Positions 1-6,646 of a stretch of DNA of 64,000 bases are shown here, piece by piece; the stretch's first letter is position 1, and each line of letters begins with the position of its first letter. A program made the position numbers and the translations under genes. The stretch comes from a virus, in IMG/VR virus record IMGVR_UViG_3300044535_002275, positions 95,511-159,510 of that record; one strand, given 5' to 3'. The notes beneath the pieces were generated by a model. It was not told the DNA's origin, made no database searches, and saw nothing but the letters and a program-made list of their open reading frames with translations.

Positions 1-61
1 ATTCGAACCAGCGACCTCCAGGTTATGAGCCTAGCGGGATGACCAACTTCCCTACCCTGCG
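1..61 (-). tRNA. tRNA-fMet (CAT), 3' end cut by window start
   Basis: Initiator-like tRNA. It begins CGCAGGG, has anticodon loop CTCATAA and an AGGTCG variable region as in bacterial tRNA-fMet. The T-arm runs off the window at base 1, so acceptor pairing cannot be checked. Initiator identity is inferred from similarity to the fMet pattern. Confidence 0.85.
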
Positions 62-139
62 ATTGATTGTTCAATGGCCACTTGCGTCCCCGCTAGCCCC
101 ATTCTGAGTTGTCTACCCTGTCGATCCATTTATTTTTCT

Positions 140-207
140 GGACAGGTTGGCTCCTGCCCTACGGTGTTTTCAAGACGCGGCGGTAATGCCGCCTTGAGGA
201 CTGACCG
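140..207 (-). ncRNA. Structured spacer RNA between tRNA-fMet and tRNA-Asp
   Basis: The 219-nt spacer 62-280 has no convincing ORF. On the minus strand it can form a nested stem: CGGT/ACCG closing TCAAG/CTTGA closing GCGG-CATTA-CCGC. This is followed by hairpin GGGCAGG-AGCCAA-CCTGTCC. It lacks a tRNA T-arm. It may be a stable small RNA in the tRNA operon, as in other T4-like phages, or a processing element. The function is unknown. Confidence 0.35.
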
Positions 208-280
208 TATGTACCCTGCTGGTATGGCTGCAGCAATCGCCCCCTATACTTACGAGTAGGGATCCCGGGATTCTAAAAGT

Positions 281-358
281 TGGCGACTCGGACGGGATTC
301 GAACCCGTGATCTCTTGCGTGACAGGCAAGCGTATTAGGCCAACTATACTACCGAGCC
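281..358 (-). tRNA. tRNA-Asp (GTC)
   Basis: Acceptor GGCTCGG/CCGAGTC with one G-T pair, anticodon loop CTGTCAC with GTC, normal T-loop TTCGAAT, discriminator G and encoded CCA. Confidence 0.95.
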
Positions 359-362
359 AATT

Positions 363-446
363 TGGTGGAGGTGGTAGGGATCGAACCTACCTGGCGTTAG
401 CCCACGAATTTACAGTCCGCTGTCCCACCGTTGGAACATCACCTCC
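363..446 (-). tRNA. tRNA-Tyr (GTA)
   Basis: Acceptor GGAGGTG/CACCTCC, anticodon loop CTGTAAA with GTA, a long variable arm as expected for bacterial Tyr, discriminator A and encoded CCA. Confidence 0.93.
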
Positions 447-458
447 AAAAACTTTTGT

Positions 459-640
459 GTTGCTATTATAGCAACGCCATATTGAAGCACACTGACTTCC
501 ACGGGATGACATCAGACGAATCTGCAACTTCCCCTTCAACGACAGTATCAGAGGGTGGAGTCGAACCACCACAGCGTGCTTCAATATGGCTCCCCAATCT
601 TGTCACAGTTGTGTGCTACTATCAACTGAGCTATTGGAGA
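459..640 (-). ncRNA. Structured RNA with 19-bp closing helix; contains tRNA-like remnant
   Basis: Read on the minus strand, TCTCCAAT (633-640) pairs with ATTGGGGA (591-598) around a D-arm-like segment. An exact 15-base inverted repeat (476-490 and 576-590) then extends by four pairs, one G-U, to a 19-bp helix around about 80 nt. That interior contains a T-arm-like hairpin (GGTGG-TTCGACT-CCACC) and a UUCG-capped hairpin. A palindrome (459-475) containing an extended -10-like TGCTATAAT follows. It looks like a tRNA scaffold (TAGCTCAGTTGATAG is present) but no tRNA cloverleaf closes. It may be a degenerate tRNA or a separate stable RNA. Confidence 0.45.
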
Positions 641-682
641 ATAGTTTGTTTTTAAAGAAAACAAATTACTTACTGTAGTACT

Positions 683-711
683 ATTATAACAAAAGTTGAT
701 TAACGTGTCAA
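683..711 (-). promoter_or_regulatory. sigma70-type promoter
   Basis: TTGACA (711-706), 17-nt spacer, TATAAT (688-683). It points at the structured RNA, tRNA-Tyr, tRNA-Asp and tRNA-fMet. Both boxes match the consensus perfectly. Confidence 0.8.
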
Positions 712-719
712 CTGTGTTG

Positions 720-1142
720 TTACATGATTTCTTTGTACAAAGAACCGTTGTATTTTCTCAACGCCTGATCAACATCTTGCTTCAGTAAAGCAACAACCTC
801 GTCGGCAGATGAATAAATTAACCCTGCTTCTTCCAACGCAGATCGACGTAGCAATTCGCTAGCCTGAGTCCATCCCCAGACCGCACTGTCGGATCCAAAT
901 GCCAACTTAGGCCATCTTGTTTCAATCCAGCTCGACAGATGTTTTAATGCTGTTATAGTATTGGCCGGATGACTGCGAGAAATAGCAGAAAACCAATCGT
1001 TACTTAAAAGAGAAGAAAAAAAAGAACCAGGCTCTAGGCCGTGGATCAAATAACGATACATGGGACTGTAATATTCTGGCTCAACCTCCCACTCACTAGC
1101 ACTTTTTGCCAGCAGTAACTTTGAGTGTATTGTTAGGTTCAT
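720..1142 (-). CDS. Hypothetical protein, 140 aa
   Basis: A 140-aa soluble protein with no recognised domain. It has a W-rich middle (IETRWPKLAF, VWGWTQ) and a hydrophilic C-terminus. It sits between tRNA-Glu and the promoter at 683-711. The ATG at 1142 lies 13 nt from the tRNA 3' end with no clear Shine-Dalgarno, so the start is uncertain. It is probably co-transcribed with the upstream tRNA-Gly and tRNA-Glu from the promoter at 1331-1359. Confidence 0.6.
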   Translation of the reverse strand: MNLTIHSKLLLAKSASEWEVEPEYYSPMYRYLIHGLEPGSFFSSLLSNDWFSAISRSHPANTITALKHLSSWIETRWPKLAFGSDSAVWGWTQASELLRRSALEEAGLIYSSADEVVALLKQDVDQALRKYNGSLYKEIM

Positions 1143-1155
1143 GGTATCAAAAATG

Positions 1156-1230
1156 TGGTACTCCGTAGGGGAGTCGAACCCCTCTTGCAGGAATGAAAAT
1201 CCTGAGTCCTAACCGATAGACGAACGGAGC
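1156..1230 (-). tRNA. tRNA-Glu (TTC)
   Basis: Acceptor GCTCCGT/ACGGAGT, anticodon arm CAGGA-TTTTCAT-TCCTG, T-loop TTCGACT, discriminator A and encoded CCA. Confidence 0.95.
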
Positions 1231-1236
1231 ATTAAG

Positions 1237-1310
1237 TGGAGCAGGGTAAGAGAATCGAACTCTCCGCATCAGCTTGGAAGGCTGAGGTATTACCACTATA
1301 CGAACCCTGC
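1237..1310 (-). tRNA. tRNA-Gly (TCC)
   Basis: Acceptor GCAGGGT/ACCCTGC, anticodon arm TCAGC-CTTCCAA-GCTGA, discriminator T (U73, typical of Gly) and encoded CCA. Confidence 0.95.
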
Positions 1311-1330
1311 TTGTTAATTACTATACTGCT

Positions 1331-1359
1331 ATTATAACAACGGACTATTTAGTTGTCAA
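1331..1359 (-). promoter_or_regulatory. sigma70-type promoter with CTAAATA in spacer
   Basis: TTGACA (1359-1354), 17-nt spacer, TATAAT (1336-1331), directly upstream of tRNA-Gly. The spacer contains CTAAATA, which resembles the T4-type late promoter core TATAAATA. Confidence 0.8.
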
Positions 1360-1401
1360 TGATTTTCGATGCCTGTTGCATTTCTACAACTAAATATTTC
1401 T

Positions 1402-2220
1402 ATGATAATATTATTTGGATGCAGTTGGGCAAGAAATGCCTGGGCACACACCAGTCAAGAATCTACATATGGTTATAAGCACTGGAGACTGCCTGATACC
1501 TGGGCAATAAATTCTCCCAACTGGTTGAATTCTTTTTTTACCAAAGACACAGTGGTAAATTTTGCTAGATACGCTAATACCAATGATTGGATGATTAGAG
1601 ATCTTTATCACGCTACCAACACTGTATCAAACTTTCCTGATCGAGTGGATTTCTTAGTGTTTCAAACAGATCCCTTGCGCATATTCGCTCCCAGACAAGA
1701 CTACAATGATTACAACATTGTTTGGCCTAATTTTGTAGCTTGGGCCGAAAAGAAACAGTTTGATTGGCAAACTCGCTCATTTGATGATATGCTGGAAGTC
1801 ATTTATAGAGATTATTATCAAAACTTAGTAAGTTTTCAAAGTTCCAGTCAGTATATGAATCCCGGAAAAGATATAAATCTTTGGTTAGTAGGCGGTGTCA
1901 GTCGTGTGCATCCGTGTATCAAGGATTTTGATCTTTGTACAATCATCGATAGCTTAACTGGATTTTTTGGATTTGCCAACGACTGTTGCCTTGAGAATCG
2001 TGCTAGTCTTATTAGCCTCACAAAATTTTGGGGAGATAAGCTAACTGATCCGGCAAAAAAACATGCACTTCGGGAAGCATGGAAACACTACGATGACTTA
2101 TTACAACAGAAGGAAGATTTTTGGGTCGAAAATCAGGAACTCTTTGCTGGCCGGCATACAACCGAAAAAGCCATGCAACAAATCGCCAAACACATAGAAT
2201 CTCAAATAGGATTGGGGTGA
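1402..2220 (+). CDS. SGNH/GDSL-like protein (late plus-strand gene)
   Basis: About 272 aa. The N-terminus reads MIILFGCSW, the block-I position of SGNH (GDSL) hydrolases, with Cys where Asp is usual, as in three other proteins of this window (18142-18915, 18922-19629, 62512-63168). An in-frame ATG at 1369 would add 11 residues. The ATG at 1402 is preferred because it puts the GCS motif right after the first strand. CTAAATA lies just upstream. Substrate and role are unknown; an esterase acting on host or virion glycans is a guess. The 3' end overlaps the convergent tRNA-His by 8 nt. Confidence 0.6.
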   Translation: MIILFGCSWARNAWAHTSQESTYGYKHWRLPDTWAINSPNWLNSFFTKDTVVNFARYANTNDWMIRDLYHATNTVSNFPDRVDFLVFQTDPLRIFAPRQDYNDYNIVWPNFVAWAEKKQFDWQTRSFDDMLEVIYRDYYQNLVSFQSSSQYMNPGKDINLWLVGGVSRVHPCIKDFDLCTIIDSLTGFFGFANDCCLENRASLISLTKFWGDKLTDPAKKHALREAWKHYDDLLQQKEDFWVENQELFAGRHTTEKAMQQIAKHIESQIGLG

Positions 2221-2287
2221 CTAACGGGGTTCGAACCCGTGACGACAGATCCACAATCTGTAGTGTTGCCGCTACACTATAGTCACC
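2213..2287 (-). tRNA. tRNA-His (GTG)
   Basis: Anticodon arm ACAGA-TTGTGGA-TCTGT, extra G-1 opposite discriminator C73 (the His identity element), acceptor GTGACTA/TAGTCAC and encoded CCA. Its 3' end overlaps the stop of the convergent plus-strand gene. Confidence 0.95.
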
Positions 2288-2337
2288 ACTATAAAACTAA
2301 CTAACTTTTCTTTAGTTGAAATCTGCAGCTCTAAATC

Positions 2338-2345
2338 CATAAATA
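2338..2345 (+). promoter_or_regulatory. T4-type late promoter (CATAAATA)
   Basis: CATAAATA lies 28 nt upstream of the holin-candidate ATG, with no -35 box. It matches the T4-group late consensus TATAAATA at 7 of 8 positions. It probably drives the lysis cassette. Confidence 0.6.
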
Positions 2346-2373
2346 CGTGACAACTATTTTTACAGGAGCTGTT

Positions 2374-2826
2374 ATGTCGAATAAAGACTACAAAGAAATG
2401 AGTGCAAGCGAAAAGAAAAAAGAAGATTGGATGAATTCAAAATGGCGTCCAATGATGGGTTGGATGTACATGGCAGTGTGTATGGCTGACTTTGTGCTGT
2501 TTCCAGTTCTCTGGAGCCTAGTACAAGCAGCACACGGCGGTAGCGTACAAACACAGTGGAACCCAATTACACTACAAGGCGCAGGCCTGTTCCACATGGC
2601 CATGGGTGCTATTTTGGGTATTGCAGCATTTGGTCGTACACAAGAAAAGATGGCCGGTGCTAACAATGGCGGAATTGCTGCAGCACCTGCAGCCAGTTCG
2701 TTCTCTGCACCACCAGCAACCAGTTTTAGCGCACCTACCCCTACCCCAGCACCTGCCAGTTTCAACAGCGGCGGAATTGCAGCAGGTAAAGCTCGCCCGG
2801 CTGAATTTGAGCATCCGGCAATTTAA
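2374..2826 (+). CDS. Putative holin (3TM-holin-like family)
   Basis: A 150-aa membrane protein. A charged N-terminus leads to KWRPMMGW, a motif seen in small phage/GTA holins. Two clear membrane segments follow (about residues 28-50 and 66-88), then an Ala/Pro/Ser-rich tail (about 95-150). ATG at 2374 is chosen over GTG at 2347 because of the AGGAG site 8 nt upstream. It is the first gene of a plus-strand cassette with endolysin and spanins, which supports pore formation in the inner membrane at lysis. The holin role is inferred from topology, motif and position. Confidence 0.7.
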   Translation: MSNKDYKEMSASEKKKEDWMNSKWRPMMGWMYMAVCMADFVLFPVLWSLVQAAHGGSVQTQWNPITLQGAGLFHMAMGAILGIAAFGRTQEKMAGANNGGIAAAPAASSFSAPPATSFSAPTPTPAPASFNSGGIAAGKARPAEFEHPAI

Positions 2827-2839
2827 TAAGGAAAACAAA

Positions 2840-3067
2840 ATGAAATTAATATACTCAACTATTTTAGCACTGAGCCTTGTTGCCGGTGTTCACGCACAAG
2901 ACACCAAACCTGCTGCGAACAAAGGCGAAAAGAAAGAAGTCTGCACCGACGTCAAAGACAAGGCTGGTGCTGTGGTCAAGAACAAAGACGGCACGGTCAA
3001 ACAAACTTGCAAAACCATCACTGTGCGTAAGAAGTACGAAGGTACTGCAGTTCCCGACAAAAAATAA
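2840..3067 (+). CDS. Small exported protein with two Cys, 75 aa
   Basis: It starts MKLIYSTILALSLVAGVHA, a typical signal peptide with cleavage after VHA. The mature part is about 56 aa, lysine-rich, with two cysteines (EVCTDV and KQTCKT) that could form a disulphide. An AAGGAAA site precedes the ATG. It lies between holin and endolysin and so is likely periplasmic during lysis, perhaps an antiholin-like or envelope factor. Family not recognised. Confidence 0.7.
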   Translation: MKLIYSTILALSLVAGVHAQDTKPAANKGEKKEVCTDVKDKAGAVVKNKDGTVKQTCKTITVRKKYEGTAVPDKK

Positions 3068-3077
3068 GGAGTACTAG

Positions 3078-3932
3078 ATGGCTTTTAATTTTAATTTTAC
3101 TCAACAACAACTAGCGCAGTTAATTCCCGGCAACCCTTACGTAGCACAATGGTATTCTGCACTGAACATGATCTTGCCTGACTACGGAATTGATACTGTG
3201 CCACGTGTAGCAGCGTTTGTTGCTCAATGTGCGCACGAAAGTGCCAACTTCAAGTTCTTGAAAGAAAACTTGAACTACAAGGCCGAAAGCCTGATGCGAG
3301 TCTGGCCCAGTCGTTTCCCTTCGATAGATGTTGCTCGTCAATATGCCATGCAGCCAGAAAAGATTGCCAATAAGGTCTATGGTGGCCGCATGGGCAATGG
3401 CACAGAAGAAACCGGTGACGGATGGCGTTACGCCGGCAAAGGTCTTATTCAGTTGACTGGCAAGGACAACTACACACGCTTTGCTGAAAGTATTGACACC
3501 CCAGTGGAAGAAATTCCTGAATACCTACAGACATTTGAAGGTGCTGTGCAAAGTGCCTGTTGGTTCTGGGAAGTCAACAATTTAAATCAGTGGGCCGATG
3601 CCGGCGATATACTAACCTTGACCAAACGCATCAACGGTGGTGTCATTGGCCTGGAAGATCGCAAAAAGCACTATGCACATGCTTTGCATGTGTTGGGTGG
3701 CGATTCAGCACACCATGTTGCAGAAAGTTCTGCCGCTGTCAACACTGCTCAAGTTCTACGACGCGGCAGTCGTGGGGACACTGTGGCTGCCATGCAGATC
3801 AAACTGGGATTGAGCGGAGACGGTGACTTTGGTCCAGCAACAGAACGTGCTCTAATGGGTTGGCAGCGTGAAAACGGATTAGAACCCGACGGCGTTGCTG
3901 GTCCCGCGACACTAGCCAAATTGTTGGCCTAA
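3078..3932 (+). CDS. Endolysin: GH19 lysozyme/chitinase-type domain plus peptidoglycan-binding domain
   Basis: 284 aa that degrade host cell-wall glycan at lysis. The catalytic domain (residues about 10-200) shows GH19 features: AQCAHESANF with the catalytic Glu, YAGKGLIQLTGKDNY, and W/NQWAD region. The C-terminal 60 residues form a peptidoglycan-binding repeat (LRRGSRGDTVAAMQ...DGDFGPATE...DGVAGPAT). There is no signal peptide, so release depends on the holin. A strong AAGGAG lies before the ATG. Start and family are secure; substrate specificity is inferred. Confidence 0.93.
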   Translation: MAFNFNFTQQQLAQLIPGNPYVAQWYSALNMILPDYGIDTVPRVAAFVAQCAHESANFKFLKENLNYKAESLMRVWPSRFPSIDVARQYAMQPEKIANKVYGGRMGNGTEETGDGWRYAGKGLIQLTGKDNYTRFAESIDTPVEEIPEYLQTFEGAVQSACWFWEVNNLNQWADAGDILTLTKRINGGVIGLEDRKKHYAHALHVLGGDSAHHVAESSAAVNTAQVLRRGSRGDTVAAMQIKLGLSGDGDFGPATERALMGWQRENGLEPDGVAGPATLAKLLA

Positions 3933-3936
3933 CATC

Positions 3937-4377
3937 ATGTGGCAAATCATGTGGATGCTGGGGTTGATACCAGCCTGGCTATGGCACGTATTACTGGGAG
4001 TTTCCCTGGTGACCATAGCTGCCACATATTTTCTACGCATGATTCCATTCTTTGGCACAAACGCAATTCAGTTGCGTTTTGTTGCTACACTGATATTGAT
4101 TTTTACTGTCTGGATGGAAGGCGGCATAGCCAACGAAGCCAAGTGGCAACAACGTATTCAAGACTTGGAAGCCCGAGTAGCTGCTGCTGAAAAGCAGGCT
4201 GCTGAAACCAATACCAAAATTGAAACAGTTTATGTTGATCGAGTTCAAGTGGTCAAAGAAATACAATATGTAGTTCGCAAAGATATTGAACGTGCTGCTA
4301 CCGAACTGGATGCCAACTGTCGTGTTTCGCCTCGTGCTATTGAACTATTAAATCAAGCCACAGGTGTTAAGAAATGA
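3937..4377 (+). CDS. i-spanin (Rz-like), inner-membrane subunit
   Basis: 146 aa with two N-terminal hydrophobic segments (about 5-33 and 42-62), a coiled-coil stretch (WQQRIQDLEARVAAAEKQAAE), and a C-terminal region with a single Cys. This is the layout of T4-like inner-membrane spanins. It lies after the endolysin and overlaps the o-spanin start by 4 nt. It would span the periplasm with the lipoprotein partner and fuse the membranes in the last lysis step. It is assigned by topology and context, not by sequence identity. Confidence 0.78.
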   Translation: MWQIMWMLGLIPAWLWHVLLGVSLVTIAATYFLRMIPFFGTNAIQLRFVATLILIFTVWMEGGIANEAKWQQRIQDLEARVAAAEKQAAETNTKIETVYVDRVQVVKEIQYVVRKDIERAATELDANCRVSPRAIELLNQATGVKK

Positions 4378-4631
4378 AATTTATTGTCATTGCTGTTTTA
4401 CTAGTATTGACTGGTTGTGTTGCTCCGGTCAAACGAGAATTCCCTGTTATTCCACCCAGCTTGGAAAAGCCCTGTGGTAATTTATTAGATGTTCCAACCA
4501 CTACCCGACTCAGTAAAGTTCTTGAAGTAGTTACCGAAAACTATGCATTATATCGAGAGTGTCAGATCAAAAATGAAACTTGGCTAGATTGGTATCAAAA
4601 ACAAAAGAAGATATTTGATAGTGTAAAATAA
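4374..4631 (+). CDS. o-spanin (Rz1-like) outer-membrane lipoprotein
   Basis: 85 aa. It has a lipoprotein signal MKFIVIAVLLVLTGC with lipobox LTGC, so the mature chain starts at Cys15. The chain is Pro-rich early (VIPPSLEKP) and short, as Rz1-like proteins are. ATGA overlap with the i-spanin gives translational coupling. Together they form the spanin complex that disrupts the outer membrane. The second small Cys motif (RECQI) could serve disulphide dimerisation. Confidence 0.82.
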   Translation: MKFIVIAVLLVLTGCVAPVKREFPVIPPSLEKPCGNLLDVPTTTRLSKVLEVVTENYALYRECQIKNETWLDWYQKQKKIFDSVK

Positions 4632-4632
4632 T

Positions 4633-4708
4633 TGGTGCGCAGTGACGGGCTCGAACCGCCGACATTCTGCGTGTAAAGCAGACACTCTACCAACTGAGCT
4701 AACCGCGC
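4633..4708 (-). tRNA. tRNA-Val (TAC)
   Basis: Acceptor GCGCGGT/ACTGCGC, D-arm GCTCAGTTGGTAGAG, anticodon arm TCTGC-TTTACAC-GCAGA, discriminator A and encoded CCA. Confidence 0.95.
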
Positions 4709-4714
4709 CGTATT

Positions 4715-4798
4715 TGGTGCTCCAGGTCGGACTCGAACCGACACGCCTTTCGGCACTAGTTCCTAAGACTAGCGTGGCTACCATTACACCACCGGAGC
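4715..4798 (-). tRNA. tRNA-Leu (TAG)
   Basis: Class II tRNA. Acceptor GCTCCGG/CTGGAGC, anticodon arm CTAGT-CTTAGGA-ACTAG, variable arm TGCCGAAAGGCG, discriminator A and encoded CCA. Confidence 0.95.
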
Positions 4799-4800
4799 TT

Positions 4801-4808
4801 TATAAATA
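4801..4808 (+). promoter_or_regulatory. T4-type late promoter (TATAAATA)
   Basis: An exact TATAAATA 20 nt upstream of the nuclease ATG at 4829, with no -35 box. It gives this last gene of the plus-strand module its own late start. Confidence 0.75.
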
Positions 4809-4828
4809 TAACTCTTAGAGGAATACTT

Positions 4829-5269
4829 ATGAAAAAATTATTACTTGCATTACTATTTGTACCTGCGATTGCTGTATCTCAAACACCAAAAGAACCTGTG
4901 GGCGTCACATACGATGCTCAAATCATCCGCGTCAGCGACGGCGATACCATTGTGATTGCTGCTGCATTTTTGCCACCGCCCTTGAAGCCTGAGCTAGCTG
5001 TGCGTATCTACGGAGTTGACACTCCGGAAAAAGGACACAGAGCACAATGTCCTCAAGAAGCAGCACGAGCCGAACAAGCATCGGCTTGGACCAAACAGCT
5101 GATTGCCAGCAGCACCAAGCGTCAAGTGATCTTATACAAGTGGGACAAGTTCGGCGGTCGTGTGATCGGCGACATCATCGTCAACGGTCAAAGTGTGCGT
5201 CGCGGACTTATTGCTAATGGTTTTGCCAGAGAATACTACGGCGAAGCAAAAACCAGCTGGTGTAACTAA
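4829..5269 (+). CDS. Exported staphylococcal-nuclease-like endonuclease
   Basis: 146 aa. A signal peptide (MKKLLLALLFVPAIAVS) precedes an SNase (TNase) fold. Visible motifs are VSDGDTIVI, RIYGVDTPEKG with the catalytic Arg and Asp, an Arg/Glu stretch (QEAARAEQASAW), and DKFGGRVIGD with the second catalytic Arg. RBS AGAGGA and a perfect late promoter precede it. Probable role: cutting nucleic acid in the periplasm during or after lysis, perhaps host DNA from lysed cells. Known family; role inferred. Confidence 0.88.
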   Translation: MKKLLLALLFVPAIAVSQTPKEPVGVTYDAQIIRVSDGDTIVIAAAFLPPPLKPELAVRIYGVDTPEKGHRAQCPQEAARAEQASAWTKQLIASSTKRQVILYKWDKFGGRVIGDIIVNGQSVRRGLIANGFAREYYGEAKTSWCN

Positions 5270-5493
5270 TCTCTACGCATCTTCCAAGTGTAGTTTTCTC
5301 CGCTTGGAAGACGTCCATCTTTAACACTGTCAACACCCATGGCACCAACTTGGTTGGCATTTTCTCCAACCATAGCAACATAAGCTCGACCTTGAGTGCG
5401 TAGACGATTGGCTTGTGTCAAGGCTTCGACCATTTCTGCATAATCTTCGCTGCATGCTGTTCCGTTAGGATCAGTCCAATAAACTTTGTACAT
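5266..5493 (-). CDS. Conserved phage-type hypothetical protein, 75 aa
   Basis: It starts MYKVYWTDPNG and ends GENYTWKMRRD. A GTG/ATG further up (5544) would extend into tRNA-Phe, so the ATG at 5493 is preferred; AAAGAGAAAG lies upstream. No domain recognised. It converges with the nuclease, with a 4-nt overlap at the stops. Confidence 0.65.
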   Translation of the reverse strand: MYKVYWTDPNGTACSEDYAEMVEALTQANRLRTQGRAYVAMVGENANQVGAMGVDSVKDGRLPSGENYTWKMRRD

Positions 5494-5508
5494 TACTTTC
5501 TCTTTATC

Positions 5509-5584
5509 TGGTGCCGACCCCCGGTTACGATCCGGATTCTCCAATTCTTCAGACTGGCGTGAGGACCACCTTCACCTGATCGGC
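5509..5584 (-). tRNA. tRNA-Phe (GAA) with unusual T-loop
   Basis: Acceptor GCCGATC/GGTCGGC, anticodon arm CCAGT-CTGAAGA-ATTGG, discriminator A and encoded CCA. The T-arm loop reads ATCGTAA instead of TTCRANN: position 54 is A and 58 is T, a swap of the usual T54-A58 pair. Confidence 0.85.
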
Positions 5585-5592
5585 ATTAATAT

Positions 5593-5682
5593 TGGCGGAA
5601 GTGGTAGGATTCGAACCCACGGTGCGTTTCCACACTTCAGTTTTCAAGACTGCTGCCTTAAGCCAGACTCAGCCACACTTCC
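5593..5682 (-). tRNA. tRNA-Ser (TGA)
   Basis: Class II tRNA. Acceptor GGAAGTG/CACTTCC, anticodon loop CTTGAAA, variable arm GTGTGGAAACGCAC, discriminator G and encoded CCA. Confidence 0.95.
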
Positions 5683-5691
5683 TTTAAGGGT

Positions 5692-5803
5692 GAACAAAGA
5701 TATCCTCACTGCCACGACCAGATTTCCTTCGGCAGGGGTACGCCACTAGGCGGTTAGTAAAGATAACCCGTGTGCATTTAACACTGCTCGGATATCTTCG
5801 TTC
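5692..5803 (-). ncRNA. 112-nt structured RNA closed by a 14-bp helix
   Basis: GAACGAAGATATCC pairs with GGATATCTTTGTTC. The single non-Watson-Crick position is G-U on the minus strand but A-C on the plus strand, so the RNA is minus-encoded. The interior holds GGTTA-TCTTTAC-TAACC, an anticodon-arm-like hairpin without U33, and GCC-TAGT-GGC. No T-arm or CCA. It lies between tRNA-CAT (5810-5885) and tRNA-Ser. Function unknown. Confidence 0.45.
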
Positions 5804-5809
5804 ATTGGT

Positions 5810-5885
5810 TGGTGGTGAGAGAGGGACTTGAACCCCCGACCTTGCGAATATGAATCGCCTGCTCTACCAACTAAGCTATATCACC
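5810..5885 (-). tRNA. tRNA with CAT anticodon, probably tRNA-Ile2 (or Met)
   Basis: Acceptor GGTGATA/TCTCACC, anticodon loop TTCATAT, discriminator A and encoded CCA. The sequence AGGCGATTCAT...TCGCAAGGTCG resembles bacterial tRNA-Ile2 (lysidine-modified, reads AUA) more than elongator Met. The choice cannot be settled by eye. Confidence 0.85.
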
Positions 5886-5889
5886 ATAT

Positions 5890-5953
5890 TGAAACGTACT
5901 CTGACAAAATCCGGTAAGATTATGCGTTGATCGATCTACTTGAATACGTTTCA
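5890..5953 (-). repeat. Long hairpin element upstream of tRNA-CAT
   Basis: On the minus strand TGAAACGTATTC (5953-5942) pairs with GAGTACGTTTCA (5901-5890), with one U-G pair. It shares GTCAG...GT...TTTCAATATGG with the element at 459-640 and GTCAG with 8693-8732. The rest of the spacer up to tRNA-Lys (5954-6050) shows no clear gene. Confidence 0.4.
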
Positions 5954-6050
5954 CTATAATGACATTGATGAAATGCTTAATAAGAAAGAAGCATACCTTA
6001 ATCTTGGTTATAAGTTTCATTTACAGCTGGATCATAAATTATTAGAAAAC

Positions 6051-6126
6051 TGGTAGGGGCACTGGGGTACGATCCCAGAAAGCGACATTAAAAGTGTCAT
6101 ATGATATCCATTTTCATCATACCCCC
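6051..6126 (-). tRNA. tRNA-Lys (TTT) with unusual T-loop
   Basis: Acceptor GGGGGTA/TGCCCCT, D-arm ATGA...TCAT, anticodon arm TGACA-CTTTTAA-TGTCG, discriminator A and encoded CCA. The T-loop is ATCGTAC, with the same A54/T58 swap as tRNA-Phe and tRNA-Asn. Its 5' 30 nt overlap the 3' end of a small CDS. Confidence 0.85.
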
Positions 6127-6252
6127 ACTGTCTTTAATCTTTACTTCTCTACGCAAGGCCTTGTTGCTCTTGCGGTGACTTCCTGCCCCTGTCTTTTGTA
6201 GTACCAGGCAAACGAAGGGGTTACGTTTGGGTACGGTCAGTTTAGACTTCAT
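6097..6252 (-). CDS. Small basic conserved phage protein, 51 aa
   Basis: It starts MKSKLTVPKRNPFVCLVLQ and continues with a KTGAGSHRKSNKALRRE core. This KRNPFV...GAHRKS..ALRR pattern is a recurrent small phage protein of unknown function. A strong AAGGAG lies 6 nt before the ATG. The stop lies inside tRNA-Lys (30-nt overlap). It is highly basic and may bind nucleic acid. Confidence 0.75.
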   Translation of the reverse strand: MKSKLTVPKRNPFVCLVLQKTGAGSHRKSNKALRREVKIKDSGGMMKMDII

Positions 6253-6267
6253 AACTACTCCTTAAAA

Positions 6268-6558
6268 TTATGTTACTTTTTGTTTGTTTTTAACGGCACT
6301 AAGCAATGTTGACGCACGTTTGAGGTCAAAGTTTTTGTGGCGGTACATGTAGGTTTTTTTACGTTCCGCTACTACTAGAGCTTGTGCCAACATGTACTTC
6401 TCATTAAAATTTAGAGACCGCATCATGGCGTCTTGCATGTCCACGACATCTAGTGCATACTCCAGCCACTTCTCTGTTGCTTTAATGCTGTCGTAAGTGC
6501 TAAAGCCCGCAGACTTGTTGCTGGTGTTGTATTTGTTAATAAAGTTGCGAGCTTGCAT
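6268..6558 (-). CDS. Hypothetical protein, 96 aa
   Basis: Starts MQARNFINKY at the ATG with an AAGGAG site; an upstream start at 6582 lacks one. The protein is helical and hydrophilic (LEYALDVVDMQDAMMRSL, KKTYMYRHKNFDLKRAS). Family not recognised. It follows its own promoter (6589-6617) and precedes the 51-aa gene with a 15-nt gap. Confidence 0.7.
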   Translation of the reverse strand: MQARNFINKYNTSNKSAGFSTYDSIKATEKWLEYALDVVDMQDAMMRSLNFNEKYMLAQALVVAERKKTYMYRHKNFDLKRASTLLSAVKNKQKVT

Positions 6559-6588
6559 AATAAACTCCTTGTTGATTAACAAGCAAGT

Positions 6589-6617
6589 ATTATAGCACTC
6601 AGCGAGTTAGTGGTCAA
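6589..6617 (-). promoter_or_regulatory. sigma70-type promoter
   Basis: TTGACC (6617-6612), 17-nt spacer, TATAAT (6594-6589), 31 nt before the 96-aa CDS start. Confidence 0.75.
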
Positions 6618-6646
6618 ATCAACCGTTGCGTAATTACAACAAGATG

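Noticed and set aside
62-280. tmRNA in the first spacer
   Set aside because: No tag-peptide frame or tRNA-like ends pairing were found; the region is structured but not tmRNA-like.
387-584. 65-aa minus-strand ORF overlapping tRNA-Tyr
   Set aside because: It runs through tRNA-Tyr and the structured RNA, has no ribosome site and a low-complexity product.
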